Counted from the first letter of the stretch, positions 25,087-37,320 are shown. The stretch: DNA of 64,000 nt from Sequoia sempervirens (GCA_007258455.2 VDFB02187600.1:1-64000); one strand, 5' to 3'. A program made the numbers and translations. The notes: generated by a model from the letters alone, not told the origin.

Positions 25087-26868
25087 ATGGAAAAGCGGTA
25101 TCACATTTTTCATGATGGAAATGATCTTCAGATTGATTCTTTTTTACTTTGTGAGTCTCTGAACAAGAGGTTAGATCTATGGGATGGTAAGGGTTTACAT
25201 CATTATGAATTATCAGATCAGTGTAGAATCCACAACACTTGTACACACAGTGAGTTCGATTGTCTGGCCTTTCTGGGTGAAGTTGAGAGGGTTTTGCAAA
25301 TGAACCTTTTCATGCAAAACCTGTTTGAACCATTAGCCTCCTCAGATCTGGGGTTTATTGATGTTGCAGTTGAGGCATTCACATGGATGGTCGAGGATCA
25401 GTTTGCTAGTGGTAAATGCTTGCAGGATTTCCTTTCGTCTAGATGGTGCAGAGTCCATGTTGCAGCCCATTCAGAGTTCATCTGTCGTTCATGTGGGGAC
25501 ATTATCTTTAAAGTTGGAGAATACCTAGAGTGGAAAGGTGAGTTAAGCAAAGAGTGCACTGCAGAAGGGCTGACTAATTCCGAATCCAGGGATGGCATTG
25601 CAACTGATGCTGACATGACTTTGGAAGGAACCGAGTGTCATAAAGATGAACCTGAGGCATCAAAGATAACAGAGGAATATTTAAGTGAAGAATCACCTAT
25701 GGAGATCAAGGAAGATGTTCTTGTTGAGGCTAGTCAAGTTCCTGAAAATATAGTGGGGGCTGAGAAAGGGGTTCCTTTCCAAGATAAGGACTTGATACAG
25801 ACCAGATACAAAGAGTTTGTTGCCAGAATTATAAGAGATTGGTCAAGCCTGGGTTTTGGAGTCTACCTAAAGGAGCTATTGTTACCAGCCTGGTGCAGGT
25901 TACATGAGGAAGAGCATTCAGAATTCACCTGTTTCCAATGCTAGACAGTCATAAAGGAGGTGAAAGAACAAGTACAGCTACTCTTACATGCAAATGATAC
26001 ACAGACAGATGCATCAGACAAGTCTCTGATTGAGGAATGCCAACTAGTTGCTGATGAATGTCTTGAAGAACATGAGGAAGCACTCAGTGAAGTGATCAAC
26101 GTTCCTGATGATTGTGATCAAGAATCCAAACTAGTGCCAACAGAAGATGAATTAAGGGAGTCATCTCATTTATCAATTTCTATTTTTCCTCAGCTTATTG
26201 ATGAACTGCACAATGAAAACTCATAGATTCTATGCATTATTGATGGGGTAGCTGATGTGGTTCATGCTAATGTGCAGGAAAATATGAATGGTGTTGAAAA
26301 TAGAAATGTTGCGTTTTCATTGTTGATCCCTCATGGAAATACTCGAACAGGTGAAAAGTTCCATGTTCATAGTTCTGAAAGTCTTCGATATGAATTTCAC
26401 TCTGCATCATGTAATGATTCTTCTAATTTTATCTTCAATGTTTCAAATGCAAGTGGAATGTTGCACCATCAATGGAGACCCCCTGATGACACTATGATCA
26501 ACTCTCCACAAGTGCGGGATGATGAACGCAACATTCAGTCTGCAAAAATGAAAAATCAGGTTGTTTCTTTCTTTGCTGGAAATTCTAAATCTTGTCAATT
26601 TGATTATGGAGATTTAGGAAAGACAACTTGCATATGGGTTAATCATGGTCCTAACGAGTTACTTCAGTTACTGGTTATTCCTAATCTCGACATGGAATTT
26701 GAATGCTACAATGCAAAGATTTATTTTTTCGAATATAAAGACAGGTTTGCATTTCTGAGGACTGTTACCTTCACCTTATTGCTTGTCCATGCATTGATTA
26801 ATCATATGGGGATGAGTCTCAATTCATCCTTTCTGATCATGAGCCACTTTGAGTCTCTCTGTACATAG
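25087..26868 (+). pseudogene. Single ORF of the LTR element, with three CHHC modules
   Basis: One reading frame runs 594 codons from ATG 25087, broken only by TAG at 25942 and TAG at 26224. The N-terminal part has three copies of a Cys/His module: residues 46-59 (CRIHNTCTHSEFDC), 121-136 (CRVHVAAHSEFICRSC) and 270-285 (CRLHEEEHSEFTCFQC). The pattern is C-x2-H-x3/4-H-S-E-F-x-C, like a zinc knuckle. Spacing is 75 and 149 residues, i.e. one and two units of about 75. Modules 2 and 3 are each preceded by a similar 25-residue stretch ending in WC. Residues 180-235 are acidic. The C-terminal third (from 26257) is Ser/Asn-rich with no recognised domain, and hydrophobic near the end. No catalytic motif is visible. 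It could be a gag-like nucleic-acid-binding protein or a captured host gene. The function is unknown. Confidence 0.6.
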
Positions 26869-27375
26869 TGCTGATTTGAATAAATGCAGCTTGGTCTGCT
26901 TTTCCTTTTGCTTTTGTCTGTTTTGTTTTTTTTAGGATAGATTGCTTTAGTTTAGATGGCTTTTCCTTGCTTCTGTTTTGGCTAGTTTAGTTTGCTTTGG
27001 GTTTCAGTTTGGTTGTTGTTTTGCTTCTCTGGCTTGGGTTTTCTATTTTCTGGTTGGGGAAGTGTCTTTCCTGTGCAATAATTCTTTATTATCTGGGATT
27101 GTTCTAAGTGTTTTATTGATGGACTTTAGTCATGAATTGATGGTCAAAGATATTTTATTGGTGTCAACCAGTCTGAATGTCTGATTTAAAGAGAATGGGT
27201 CATTGGTCTGACTTGAACCTGAAGTATTCTGAAATCTTATATCCTTGATACATTTTAAGAATCTGAAGGTTGCAGTAGGGTCCTTGCAAGGTCTTGTTGG
27301 ATGAAAAATCATATTTCTGCTTCAATGCCACTGTGGTTCTCAGCCCTGAGTGTGGACTTCACTGTTCATAGGTTG
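26869..27375. other. T-rich 3' internal region, no gene seen
   Basis: About 500 bp between the ORF and a purine tract, with many 'ttttgtttt' and 'tggttg' strings. The open stretch 26978-27184 has no domain character. Confidence 0.5.
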
Positions 27376-27470
27376 AAATGAAAAGAGGGAAAAGACAAAA
27401 GAAAAAAGAAAAGAAAAATATCAAAAGAAAGAAAGAAAGAAGAAGAAGAAGAAGAAGAAGAAGAGAAAAT
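27376..27470 (+). repeat. Polypurine tract with AAG microsatellite
   Basis: About 95 bp almost purely A and G on the + strand, including about eight AAG units (about 27440-27463). It lies about 400 bp before the 3' LTR. That is too far to be the plus-strand primer, but it is the most purine-rich run in the element. Confidence 0.75.
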
Positions 27471-27519
27471 ATTGAGAGTCAGAAGAATGATTTCAACTCA
27501 TCAGGGGTATCTGAATATC

Positions 27520-27627
27520 TCTACCGGGGCTATGGACGCCTGGCTGGCAGTAGAGCTATGTTCAGGAGAGTCACAACGATAACCTCGTCGGGGCTATGGA
27601 CGCCTGACTGGCAGCGAGGCTCTATCG
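27520..27627 (+). repeat. Two direct repeats forming stem-loops with compensatory stems
   Basis: The units at about 27526-27557 and 27590-27621 share 'GGGGCTATGGACGCCTG' and 'CTGGCAG'. Unit 1 is enclosed by CTCTAC/GTAGAG and unit 2 by CCTCG/CGAGG. The pairing partners changed together while the loop stayed constant, which suggests selection on RNA or DNA structure. They sit between the purine tract and the 3' LTR. Confidence 0.6.
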
Positions 27628-27849
27628 AGGTTGCTTTTGGGGCTAGAATCTTTACGTAGCCTAACTTGACTGAGCTTGGCTTCTACGGTAGCTTAAGGAA
27701 GGAAATGAACTCACTTGCACACACTTGGATTTTCAGTCTATGGAAGTTTCAGTCAGCCTTTGGTCTTGATTTTCTTTAGTCTTGCATTTTGATTTGTTTT
27801 CCTGATAGGGAGATCGAAACCAGAGATTCTGGGTTCATCAAAATGCTCT

Positions 27850-27877
27850 GGAGCATTTTCCCAACGGAGTCGCCATT
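27850..27877 (+). other. Sequence before 3' LTR
   Basis: 'cattttcccaacggagtcg' followed by 'ccatt' precedes the LTR start at 27878. The string 'cggagtcgcca' just before a 3' LTR resembles what I recall from some plant gypsy (Tat/Ogre-like) elements. It is not a standard polypurine tract. It is the only hint of superfamily here. Confidence 0.4.
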
Positions 27878-30712
27878 TGTTGTGCAGTTTTGCACACACG
27901 CCCCACTGAAAGTAGGGACCCTCTTTTCGCTCTGGCTTTTGGTGTGTTTTGGCCGCTTAATTTTACTAATTTCATTGTCTTTGGAGGTCCTTAGATGTTC
28001 ATCTTGCTTGCCCAAGTGATTTCCCCAGGTTGCACTTTGAAAAAACTAGGTTCTGAGCAAAATCGGGGTTTTTACCCCAATCCGGGGATTTTCCGGTCTG
28101 TCCGGATTTTCCCGGATTCTTGAAGTCGACTCTGTGCAAAAATCCGGGTTTTGGTCCAGTCCGAGGGATTTTCCGCCGCACGGATTTTTCTGGATTCCAG
28201 GTTTTCCGGAATGTGCCAAAAGTCCAAAATTTTATGCCATCCGCGGAAATCTGGTCCACCCGGATTTTTCTGGATTTTCTGCCAGGCTTTGTGCAAATTG
28301 AAATACTGGATTAAATTGATGAATTTGATGATAAATGCTCAACATCCCATGCTTAATTTGATGTATTACACGATGTTTCGTGCATTCTTGGTTCGTTTTG
28401 ATGATCTATTGTTGAAAATTTTGCCTTAATCGGTAGAATCCTGTTGGTTTTTCCCGGATTCTAGTATGGAGTCCGCCTGACCTGGATTTTCTCGGATTTT
28501 TCCCCTTGTCTGGTTTCCCGAAATGGAAATTTTCGAAAATGACTTTTTTTTCGAAAAATGGAAATATTTTTAAAAATGATCTTGAAAATGAAAATTTATC
28601 GAGATAAAAATTTGAAAATAAAATTTCCAAAAATGGAAAAAATTCTGAAAATGGAAAGTTCCTTATAAAAATGTAAGCTTTTAGAAAAGGTCAAAATTTT
28701 ATTCAAATTTAATTTTAACATGTGGGCCATTAATGACGATATCTGTTTTTCAGGACTAAACAAATATTAAAAGGGGGACTTGCATATGGATTCATGCCAA
28801 GGAGGGAAATCTGGAAATGTTCAATTTAAATTTTCAAAGTGGGACCTGCCTAAGAATCTGTGCCAAAACTGTCTACAGCTGGAGGACTTTTTGGAGGACA
28901 CGTGAATCCAATCTTGCTGGAGATCGTAGGCCGACATGGATAATATTCGTGCATTTAATGCAAATCTTGTCCTATTTTGAAATTCTCCTTAGGCCGACCT
29001 ATTTTGGGGCCAGTCATTATTGTAAAATCTAATTAGGCCGACATGTTTGGGGTTTTCTATAAATGGCATTTGTGCCTCATTTGTAAGGGGGAGATTTTAG
29101 GAGTTTGGCTAGGCCAGAATTGGCAAGTAGTTTTCAGAATTAGTTGTAGGAGATGAGAGACTTGAAATTGTTATGTAATGCTGGAGAAGTAATGCAATTG
29201 GATTGTTGATTTGGCAAACTTTGTATTTATTTTTGACAGTTTTTATGGTTTCTTGTTCTTGATTCTCAGATGTTAGATGTTAGATTTCAGCTCTTTTACA
29301 ATGGTGGTGAAATGTTAATGATGTTGATCGATTTTCGGTCCATACTTTTAGCAATTTGCTGATTGTAGATTGCTGTGTAAAGTTAGTCTGGGCCTCACTT
29401 CTGTGCTAAGTTCAACTATGAATGCTTGTTTACATTGTGCCAGCATTTGGGTATGTGAATGAGTGTTCAAAGTCTGAAAATCTTTGGATTTCCTCAAAAG
29501 ATTGCACCATTTCTGTGTAGTTGCAGGTCTGTCCTTGATCAAGCAGAGATCGGTTTTATTAGGGATCTGTCCATTTGCAACTTTCATCATTACTATGATT
29601 GACCTTAAGAGTTAGAATAGAATAGAATTTCTCTAAATCTTTATCTCTTTTGGGTATGTGCAGGATCATGGTATGCCAAAAAGTGGCAATATTTGTAGGG
29701 TATGTGGCTGACGACTTTTTTTTCACCCAAAATTAATGAAACAAAAAGAGTTTTTAGAGGAGATTCTCAGCTTTCCAAAAATATAAATTATGATTTAATT
29801 TGAATTTAATAAATAATTATTATTCATTTTCTATTAGAATTATGACTAAAGTCACGATCAATAGGGTGATTGAAAATATTTATAACTTTCAAGCGGTATC
29901 ATATTTTGAATCCAAAACATCGTCATTCTATGCTTTACATACTATAGGATTAAAAAATAAAAATTAAATTTCATGAATTTTTGACCAAGTTAAGGTGGTG
30001 AGACAGACGGGTTTTTATATTTTCTAAAAGTTGTAATAAAAAATTCATAATTAATTATTTACTTAGAAAAAATTACAAAAATATGCATCACATCCGGACA
30101 TGAGTCCTCTACTTATATATAAAATCTTAAAAAAATATTATCATTTTATTATGGTTAGGGTGAATTGAGACAGACACCTACTTCTTATTTTTCCCTGAAA
30201 TTTAAATTACTACATTGAAATTTCAAATTTTCACCAAATAGATTTTATTTATTTTTAAATAAACCTAGTATTTTAGAAACTACATTCAATTTTGTACAAA
30301 TTCTATTCTTACATATTTTTGAAATAATATAGATAACTTATTCAAATATTTACGTCAAGTTGCCTAACACTGATTTTTCTGAATTTTTTGCCACTTAAGG
30401 GCCTGTTTGGCATACCATGATCCTGCACATGCCCTTTTGCTGTTTATTTTGAATCTGGGTTAGTTTTAGGATTGAAAGAATCATCATATCGTTGCATCTG
30501 ATGAAAATTCACTTCCAGCATTGTTCATTTGTAAGGTCCCTTGTGATTACCAGCATTTCACATTTTATCTGAGTGTTTATGCACTGTTATGACCTAACAC
30601 CCGAGAGACCTTGGGGTGATTTTTAGTAACTTGTTGTTGAAAATTACCTTTCAAGAGAGATAGAATATTGCATTATGTCTGAGTTGTTGCTATGCAGAAA
30701 ACACCATCAACA
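27878..30712 (+). repeat. 3' LTR with inserted TIR element
   Basis: Same ends as the 5' LTR. Without the 785-bp TIR element and its duplicated TTTT it is about 2046 bp, against 2063 in the 5' LTR. Confidence 0.9.
29652..30436 (-). mobile_element. TIR element family 1, copy c
   Basis: The ends are GGGTATGTGCAGGATCAT and ATGATCCTGCACATGCCC (one mismatch). The target duplication is TTTT (29648-29651 and 30437-30440). The empty site is preserved in the sister LTR at about 24690 (ctcttttgctg), which proves the 4-bp duplication. It is inverted relative to copies a and b and has no ORF. Confidence 0.93.
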
Positions 30713-32440
30713 GTTAGCATGTGGAAAGTCAAGTAAAAAATAATTGCACTTTGCCTCTCTTTAAAGGAAATCAAGATATCCCTAGGGTCTACATCACTAG
30801 GTCGTGGTCATACAGGATAACTTAGTGATCATTGTAATGTTGTTCCAATTCAAGGGGCCTATGGTGTACCTAACTGAATTCAAACAAAATTTGGTTATTG
30901 CATAAGAAAATTTGTATTTTTAGATTTACAATTTCACAATCAAAACTAACAATGAAAATTGGTTGCAGTCAAAAAAATATTGCTTTGTAAACCATATTAA
31001 AAATTAAAATCCTACTCTCAATCCTAATTAGATTGTGGGGTATAAAATTTAAACAAAATGGAAGGGTTAAGAGAGAAAGAATAAGATTACACCATTATAT
31101 TGATAGGTCTAGCCCTATTTCAAAGAGAAAACTTGTAAGAAACAAAATTTGATCATTATTTCAAATACTTATGGAAACAAAGTGGTGTATTTATCAAGAG
31201 GAGAGAACACCAAGAAGAGGCATATATAAGATCACTATATATTCATGTAGATCAAACACACAGTCCTTCAAGGTTTTTGATTCCAATATTTCCTTGATAA
31301 GCATGAGTGGAGATTTACTGGTCAAACTCAATTGAATTATTGAAAAATAAGCATAAAAAACACCACTCATGTTTGGAAAATTTTTAAAAAGAGAAAAATA
31401 TCTAACAAGTCTTAAAATTGCATTAAGAAAAATGAGTTTCCAACCATTTTACAAAGTTTTAGCTCATCTTTTAGATAAATAACTCATTTTTTTTTTTCAA
31501 AAATTGATTATAATTTATAAATGTATTTAAAATGTAGTGTTTTTGTTTAATCCTTGATTTCCTGATCTGATGGTCAAGAAGAATATTGAATTTACTATTT
31601 GTAGCTCTCCAAGTCATGCAATAATCATTTGAAACAAGCTCAAAGACAAGCTCGCTGTAATTTTCCTTTACACAAGTATCAAATTAGAAAAAATTGAATG
31701 ACACAATTTCATTAGTAAAATTTTCTCAAATAAGATTGGTTGACACAACTCAAAATTTAAAAATTGATTTCCTAAGATATCAACATTTTTTATCTAAAAT
31801 AATCTTCTTAAAAATACTTGTTCCCATTGTTTTAACAATAATTTTCTAGACTTTCTCATTTTCATTTTAATATCAAACTTCGTGATGTCTTTTAAACAAA
31901 CAAGACTAAACATTAATTTCAATAAAAATTATACAATTGAATCAAATTCTAGTATAAATTAAAATAAAACATAATCTAAACTTCAAATTTAAATCATTCA
32001 TCATAGTCTCTTTATTGCTCTCCAAATTACAGAAGTCATAAAATTTTAATTAAATTAATGGTTTAAAAGAGTGTCTTTATATCATATGATCTAGAGGAAT
32101 TATTAAAAAAAAATTCTAAGAGTTAAACTATGCAACACTTAACCCATTGCTGACACATTTCCCCATTTTATTTTATTTCACTTTCTTTATAATTTAAATT
32201 CTAGAGTTAATACACAAAAAAAAATTAATTTTACTCATGTAACCATTTCTTTGAATTATACTAGGCCATTCTTTAATTTTTTAAACTTACCTAGAGATGT
32301 AAGCCTATGAATGAAATTTGGTTAACCTATAGTTTAGATTCTATAATATATATTATGAACTATAGTTCTATTTTGTGGGGTCTTCTACATTTTAAATTAA
32401 ATGGTTGATCATGTTAGATAACATTTATAAATGTATATAT
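30713..32440. repeat. Non-coding 5' segment of duplicated block, copy 2 (second part)
   Basis: Resumes exactly where copy 1 continues after 1608 ('gttagcatgtg') and runs collinear to about 3430 of copy 1, with a deletion near 32280. No gene seen. Confidence 0.88.
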
Positions 32441-32569
32441 ATCATGTACTTGAAATATTTTGGGTCTAAAGATGTGCTTTAATAATGACTTGATTCTATA
32501 ATTTATCTTGGGTCGGAAAGATATTGTTTTAATATGAATAGACATAAAATTCAAGTATATCTTATCTAT

Positions 32570-32672
32570 GCACATAGATAAGATATACTTGAATTTTACG
32601 TTTTTTAAAGTTTTCATGCAGTTTTTAATGCAACTCATTGTAATCGACATTTTTTCAATAAAAAAAAAAAAA
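32570..32672 (+). mobile_element. 103-bp poly(A) insertion with inverted target copy
   Basis: TCTTATCTAT occurs at 32560-32569 and 32673-32682. The insert ends in about 13 A after 'ttcaata', as for target-primed retroposition. Its first 29 or so bases (through 'gaattttacg' at 32600) are the reverse complement of the adjacent host sequence 32543-32569, so the junction forms a near-perfect hairpin. The remaining core of about 60 bp is unrecognised. Confidence 0.65.
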
Positions 32673-32710
32673 TCTTATCTATTAAGGTGTTTGTATTTTG
32701 GTGACAAGGT

Positions 32711-33590
32711 TGTTGGGAACAGGCGTTTCAATCTTATATTCATGATGTTCATTTTTAATATATTTTGTTTTATTTGTTATTTTGTCTTTTTATGGAGAGT
32801 TGTGGTTTAGAGCTTACTAGACTTCATTTTTTTAGTGAGTTTTGTCTTTTCATGAGGAGTTAGGTATCCCACCTTGAGGTGAGATGGATTGTATGTGTGG
32901 ACATCTTGTGGTGTGTGTAAGGTCATCAAGAAGCATGCTACATATGAAAATTTTTATGATGTGTAAGAGTGTATAAGAGGGAGGTTATTATTATGTGTTG
33001 GGAATATTACTTTTTTTTTTTAAAAGGTGCAATGCACCCATATTATTAGGGGTAAACGCTTTTTTGACCGGAGCTATGAACCGGATACAACAAACCACAA
33101 GAAACAACCAAACCTGCGAGCACAAAGGCCCAGCGAAGACACAAGGCCTGCGAGCACTTTGGCCCAGCGAGGGTTTGAACCCTGGTGGCCATCACTACAA
33201 CCAAGCGACTTGACCACCGAACCACGCCCTTATCGGCATGTGTTGGGAATATTACATCATTCCCACATGTTATTATTTTTTATTTGGTTGTGGTTTACTT
33301 GTTTGTATTATGAGTTGTTTTAACAACTCATCTATGTTAGGGAGTTGTTATGGAAACACTCTTATAATATAGGAGATGGAACTCCTATACATATGTAAAA
33401 TGTATTGGACAAAATATGAGAGAATATAAACACATTATTTTGTGTATAATTGTTTTTAGGATTCCATTTGTTTGAGCCCAATTTTTTGACATTATGATAG
33501 GTTGGTACACTTTTCATGGAGCATCTTTTTAATGTTTGAATAAGGATAAATTGGGATGTCCAAGTTTGGGTGGTATAATATCTTGGGTCT
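32711..33590 (+). repeat. Partial duplicate of copia LTR (copy 2)
   Basis: Starts TGTTGGGAACAGG and matches 3731-4360 of copy 1. It contains the SINE at 33011-33237. It is followed by the pre-LTR repeat and the full LTR at 33719. Confidence 0.7.
33011..33237 (-). mobile_element. tRNA-derived SINE, minus strand
   Basis: A perfect 18-bp target duplication ATGTGTTGGGAATATTAC flanks it (32993-33010 and 33238-33255). The left end is T10 plus TAAAA, i.e. a 3' tail on the minus strand. On the minus strand an A box TGGTTCGGTGG (33214-33224) is followed about 33 bp later by a B box (33171-33181, GGTTCAAACCC), a polymerase III promoter of tRNA type. The element is 227 bp. The perfect target duplication and intact boxes mark it as one of the youngest insertions here. 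Confidence 0.9.
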
Positions 33591-33718
33591 AAAGATTGGT
33601 TTTAATATTGACTTGATTCTATAATATGTTGGGTGTAAAGATAGAGTTCTAATATTGAATAGACATAAAATTCAATTATATCTTATCTATTAAGGTGTTT
33701 GAGTTTTGGTGACATGCT

Positions 33719-34869
33719 TGTTGGAAACGGGTGTTTCAATCTTACATTCATAATAATTTTTAATATATTTTATCTTATTTGTTATTTTGTCTTTTTGTGG
33801 ATAGTTGTGATCTCACTTGGAGCTTACTCAACTTTGTTTTTTAGTGCGATTTGTCTTTTCATTAGGAGTTAGGTATCCCACTTTGAGGTGACATGGATTG
33901 TCCATGTGTGGAAATCTTGTGGTGTGTGTAGGGTCATCAAGAAGCGTGTTGCATATGACAAAATCTATGATGTGTAAGATCATATAAGGGGGAGGTTATC
34001 ATTATGTGTTGAGAATATTACATCATTTTTGTAGACTATTATTTGTTATTTGGCTGTGGTTTATTTGTTTGTATTATGAGTTGTTAAAACAACTCATCTA
34101 TGTTAGGGAGTGGTTATAGGAACACTCCTATAATACACACGATGGAACTCCTATTTAAATATGTAAAATGTATTGAAAAATATATGAGGGAATATAAGCA
34201 CATAGTATTTTGTGTATATTTTTTTTTAGGATTCTATTTGTCTGAGCCCAAATTTTTCATTATGATAGGTTGGCACACTTGTTATGGAACGTCTTTTGAA
34301 TGTTTGAATGAGGATAAATTGGGATGTCCATGTTTGGGTGGTCAGATATGAGAAGTTATGACATGTAAGTTGTGTAAGGAATATGATAAAAATAGCCAAG
34401 AAGACTAAGACTGAGAAGGGGCCTTGGAATTTAAAATTACACATTCGGGTGTCATACCTCTCATGGGTATGCAAACAGTTTTCCCAAACCAAAAACATAA
34501 TGTCCTTCTAGTTTGTACATCATAAGTATTTATTTGGTTCTTAGAGTTTTAGTTTGTATGATTGATTTATAGGTATTTTTATATTGCTAGATAAACTCTA
34601 GATTTACATGTTGGTGAAACTTCTATAATAGCTTATTTTGCAAGTGTTTTGTATTCCTTTAATTTACTAAATAATACATTGGTCTACTTTGGAATCTTGG
34701 TTTTTCTCGTGAAAGTGTTTTCTCCATGTACATCTTATATTATGGTATATTGCATATTTTATGTTCACATATGTTTCTACTTTATATAGTCGAAAGATTT
34801 AAATTTTCATATTACTCTCCCCATTAGATTGTTGTAGGAAGTTGTTTTCTGCACCTTGCTTCTTTTTAT
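33719..34869 (+). repeat. 5' LTR of copia element, copy 2
   Basis: Starts TGTTGGAAACGGG and matches 4504-5650. It ends just before a degenerate primer binding site (about 34870-34882) and the same 'catctttgatcct' leader as copy 1. Confidence 0.75.
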
Positions 34870-34998
34870 TTTGTATTTAAGCTTAATCATCTTTGATCCT
34901 AGTTTTTGGGTAGAGTATTTTTAATAGTAATCTTTGATTGAGTGGTATTTTTAATCTTATTGTAGGAAGAGATGTAAAGTACATTCAAAAGGATATAA

Positions 34999-35730
34999 AT
35001 GGAGAAGTTTTATGGTGGTAATTTTGAGCTACAAAAACTTAAGATGGAGGATATGCTCATAGATAAATACATATGAGTTGCAATATTTGGTACTGTCATT
35101 GAGTATGAAATAAGAAGATTTGGACTTCATAGAATCTTAGAAAGGTTAAGGGTCTTATGAGAGTTTGTTTATTGGATTTAGTTATTTTTAATCTTCATGA
35201 AAAGACTATAATGCCAAACATTTGGAAGAAGCTTGGTCAAATTTATTAGAATAAGGTGAATAACTTGTTTATGAGAAAGAACTTGTATTCTCTTAAAATA
35301 GAGGAAAATGGATTTATATCTGATAATTTGAATTCCTTCAATACGTTAGTTTCTCAATTAAGCTTTGATGGAGTGAAAATGGAAGAAGATGATTGTTGTA
35401 CGAATATTATTTTAAATTTGAATAATCCATGGGACCAACTTATGATGGCCATCAAGAGCACTACTATCAAATTCAATATGGATGAGGTGGTTGCATTCTT
35501 ACTTTTGAAGAGATGCATTTTTTTGAAAAAACTGAGGCCCTTATAGTTTGTGGAAGATCCAAAGAAAAGGGGAAGAATGATAAAAATAAAGAGAAGTAAA
35601 GATTCAAATCCCATAGGATATCTAAGTCTCTTGGTAATTCCAATTAACTATTTTGGAATTGTAGAAAACTTTGACATTTCTAAAATAGGAATAGAAGATG
35701 AAGAAGAAAAATAACAAGAAGAATTATTCT
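34999..35730 (+). pseudogene. Ty1/copia gag remnant, copy 2
   Basis: Begins MEKFYGGNFELQKLKMEDM, closer to the family consensus than copy 1. The best-kept part is 35256-35546 (SLKIEENGFISDNLNSFNTL, VSQLSFDGVKMEEDD, NNPWDQLMMAIKSTTIKFNM), the standard plant copia gag core. A zinc knuckle at about 35650 reads WNCRKL-HF with one stop. Stops upstream of 35256 and a frameshift disable it. Confidence 0.87.
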
Positions 35731-35734
35731 AATA

Positions 35735-37320
35735 ATGAATTATATAGATCCTTTCTACATGTGCATCAAAAGGTGCATGGATTATTGATTTTGGTGCAAC
35801 TTTCCACATAAAATCACATCATGGTTGGTTCACAAAATATGAAAAATATGATGAAAGGAAGGTGTACATGGGTTATGATTATCACAAGTTGTTGTTCTTA
35901 GAAGAGTTTTGATTAGATTTCTTGATGGATGAGTGAAGGGGATCAATGGTTTTTTGCATATCCTTGGTTTTGAAAATAACCTTTTATGTGAATAAATTGA
36001 ATGATGTTGGTGAGAGGTTGTTTAATCAAGTGGATGGTGTAAGATGGGTCAAGGAGCTATTGTGCTAGCCAAGGGTTTTCATAATGGAACTTTATTTCAG
36101 CTTGATGTATGCATGATTTGATAGAATAGTTATTCTACTATAGTGAATATATTTCCATATTTTTCACATTCACCATTAGAACTAATAACAATAAGATATA
36201 TTACATCAACTTATGATGACCATTCTTTCATCGTACCTAAGGGTGTTCAATCTTTGAAAACAAACATTTATACTAAGAAAATAATGTTATGGAACCATAA
36301 AATTAGTCACATAGGGGAGAAGGGTTTGTAGACCATGAAAAATAAAACCTTGTTAAGGGTTTTAATAATTGTAATCTTGAGTTAACTTTTTGAAATTACA
36401 TTTATGGAAGGAAAAAAATATGTTTAGTTTTATTCTAGGTTTCAATTTTTTTTTGGGATATAGGACTTGGTACATTTTGATATTTTTGGTTGTGTTAATG
36501 TTCCTTCAATTTCTACACACACACACAAACATTATATATTTTACTAAGGATTATAGTAGAAGAAAATGGGTTTATTTTTTCAAAAGTAAAATTAAAGTCT
36601 TTAATCATTTTAAAGTGTTTAAGGCTCTTGTGGAAAATAAAATTTGTAAAAGGTTAAGTGGTTGAGGACTGATAATGGTGGTGGGTTTTGTTTATCTGAT
36701 TTCAATAGGATCTATAGAGATAAGTATAGAATGACATAATGCAGATTTATATACCCTTCAACATAATCTTGATGAACACAACATTTATGGAGAGGGATAA
36801 GAGTATGTTTAGTGGAGTTGTTTTAAAACACAAGTTTTGGGTAGAAGTAGTTGCCATGACTTGAAATACTTGGTTAATAGGTCTCATATATTACCTCTTT
36901 TAGAGAAGACACATATGAAGATGTGGTAGGAAAAATATATCATTGATACATATAAGAGTTTTTGGTTGCAATACATATGCTTATGCACATAGGGAGAAGA
37001 GGTCAAAGTCGAAGAACAATGATGTTAAGTGTATGTTCATCAATTATGGTATTGGTGAAATAATGATACAAGATTTGGGAGATTATGGATATAATATTTT
37101 TGTATAGAAGAACTACTACTTATAGAGAATCTAAATCTTCTTCCAATTTATTGCAGCTAAAAATATAAAGGAAAATATGTTGTTCAACTAAACCCAAAGA
37201 TTGAGAAAATTGAACCAAAATCCCATGAATTACCTAAAGAGGAGGAGAGCTCACATATTTTTCATAGTTTAGAAGAGGAGGTAGAACCTCCACCTCAACT
37301 CTTGAGAAGGTCAAGTTAGC
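35735..37320 (+). pseudogene. Copia protease-integrase remnant, copy 2
   Basis: The protease motif at about 35775 reads AWIIDFGATFHIK, sharing the DSG-to-DFG change with copy 1. In the integrase, MLWNHKISHIGEKG starts at about 36287. The first catalytic Asp is kept (LVHFDIFG, about 36472), as is the second (TDNGGGF, about 36670), both lost in copy 1. Stops and frameshifts are frequent. It runs on without the LTR interruption seen in copy 1 and gives the empty site for that insertion at about 37315. Confidence 0.86.

Larger units (their letters stand above)
22905..30712 (+). mobile_element. LTR retrotransposon with a single unfamiliar ORF
   Basis: The ends are TGTTGTGCAGTTTTGC and CCATCAACA. 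The 5-bp target duplication is GTTAG (22900-22904 and 30713-30717). The empty site is at 1608-1612 in copy 1. The LTRs are 22905-24967 and 27878-30712, and the internal region is only 2.9 kb. It has no protease, reverse transcriptase or integrase. It encodes one long broken ORF (25087-26868). LTR-to-LTR similarity is high apart from an inserted TIR element, so it is younger than the copia host. It is probably non-autonomous. Confidence 0.92.

Noticed and set aside
27378..27659. Lys/Arg-rich open frame resembling a nuclear localisation sequence
   Set aside because: Produced by a purine microsatellite and the stem-loop repeats; no independent support.
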